Origin: Candidatus Margulisiibacteriota bacterium
GTDB lineage: Bacteria > Margulisbacteria > Termititenacia > Termititenacales > Termititenacaceae
Assembly (NCBI GenBank): GCA_031267055.1
Contig: JAIRZV010000162.1
Coordinates: forward strand, 1-5,742
DNA: 5,742 nucleotides
Direction of reading: 5' to 3'
The notes below the pieces were generated by a model. That model was given only the letters and a program-made list of their open reading frames with translations. It ran no database searches and was not told the origin of the DNA. Shown in pieces: positions 5,272 through 5,742 of the stretch. Position 1 is the stretch's first letter. Every line of letters begins with the position of its first letter. The position numbers and the translations under genes are program-made.

Positions 5272-5742
5272 CGAGTATCGTCAGCCTCCCTCTAGCCAAA
5301 ACTTTTTTCCGCTCATCGGTCAACAGCAAGATATAAACGCCGTTGCCGGCTTCGCTGCCGTAAGCGTCGCGGCCGCTCCAAACAACTTCACTTTTTTCGC
5401 CAACTCTGGCATAGCCGGACGCCGACCAGATTTTTTCGCCAAGTATGTTGTAAAGATAAATATTTACCACGCCGTCTTTGTCCGCACTGTAAGCGATCTT
5501 CACGTCTTCCTTGCGCGGCTGCGCGGGATTGGGATACGAATAAATTTTCTTGCCGAGCGGCACACTCGCAGCCGGAACGACAACTTCAGGAGTGGCACTG
5601 CCGCTGGCCGTGCTGTCCAGTATTATGCTCGCCGAAATAGTCGCACTTATATTCCCCGCCTTATCTCTCACCCACACATAAACGGTCTTATTCCCCGTCG
5701 CCGTATTCTGCAATGGATATGTGTAACTCCCTGCATACGTCA
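5264..5742 (-). CDS. C-terminal part of a surface or secreted protein: Ig-like plus FlgD-type Ig (type IX-like) domain (partial)
   Basis: The reading frame is open to the right edge, so the N-terminus is missing; 158 residues are visible. Residues 1-42 are the end of a bacterial Ig-like domain ('VYVWVRDKAGNIS' is the typical final-strand motif). A Ser/Ala/Val/Pro linker follows to about residue 62. Residues 64-158 form a FlgD-type Ig domain: IYSYPNPAQP, 'VNIYLYNILGEKIW', then 'W.GRDAYGSEAGNGVYILLL' and a last short strand RGRLTILDD. This architecture, YPNP followed by the 'GNGVYIL' hairpin, is shared with the C-terminal sorting domains of type IX cargo and with FlgD-Ig domains on many exported proteins. 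It does not end in the usual basic type IX terminus (it ends Asp-Asp), so type IX export is possible, not shown. Its stop overlaps the start of the PorV-like gene by eight bases. Confidence 0.8.
   Translation of the reverse strand, partial: TYAGSYTYPLQNTATGNKTVYVWVRDKAGNISATISASIILDSTASGSATPEVVVPAASVPLGKKIYSYPNPAQPRKEDVKIAYSADKDGVVNIYLYNILGEKIWSASGYARVGEKSEVVWSGRDAYGSEAGNGVYILLLTDERKKVLARGRLTILDD

Overview
The window comes from a bacterium with two membranes. The evidence is an outer-membrane barrel protein of the PorV/PorQ type, a surface protein ending in a FlgD-type Ig domain with a YPNP motif, two prepilin-like proteins and a secreted subtilase precursor. This mix, with lysine-rich and alanine-rich proteins of moderate GC, recalls uncultivated diderm lineages such as Margulisbacteria, WOR-1/Saganbacteria or Elusimicrobiota. 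That placement is an impression from gene content: there is no rRNA or marker gene to test it. The window holds no RNA gene, mobile element or CRISPR array that I can see.

Layout. (1) Positions 1-1131, minus strand: a tightly overlapped cluster read right to left. It encodes a PilW/GspJ-like pseudopilin, a short PilX/GspK-like pseudopilin, and the signal peptide and prodomain of a subtilisin-family protease that runs off the left edge. (2) Positions 1132-1163: a 32-base gap with two back-to-back promoter-like -10 boxes, both so close to the start codons that the transcripts would be leaderless or nearly so. (3) Positions 1164-1688, plus strand: a small protein with a CxxC-CxxC zinc ribbon and a helical, HEAT-like remainder. 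(4) Positions 1685-3313, minus strand: an orphan sensor histidine kinase with an extracytoplasmic beta-sandwich domain, seven predicted membrane helices and a complete HisKA/HATPase core. Its stop overlaps the stop of the zinc-ribbon gene. (5) Positions 3314-3467: a divergent intergenic region with a promoter candidate for each flanking gene. (6) Positions 3468-4211, plus strand: a membrane-anchored five-TPR protein with a very lysine-rich N-terminus. (7) Positions 4222-5742, minus strand: the C-terminal part of a large surface protein (Ig-like plus FlgD-type Ig domain), followed by a PorV/PorQ-like outer-membrane protein whose start overlaps it by 8 bases.

How the genes may work together (inference): most of the window concerns the cell envelope and export. 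The pseudopilin/protease cluster suggests a pilus tip or secretion pseudopilus made together with an exported protease. The FlgD-domain/PorV pair resembles cargo and outer-membrane shuttle of type IX secretion, although no core type IX gene is present here. The kinase and the TPR protein, sharing one divergent control region, could be an envelope sensor and a scaffold. Nothing in the sequence ties the kinase to a response regulator.
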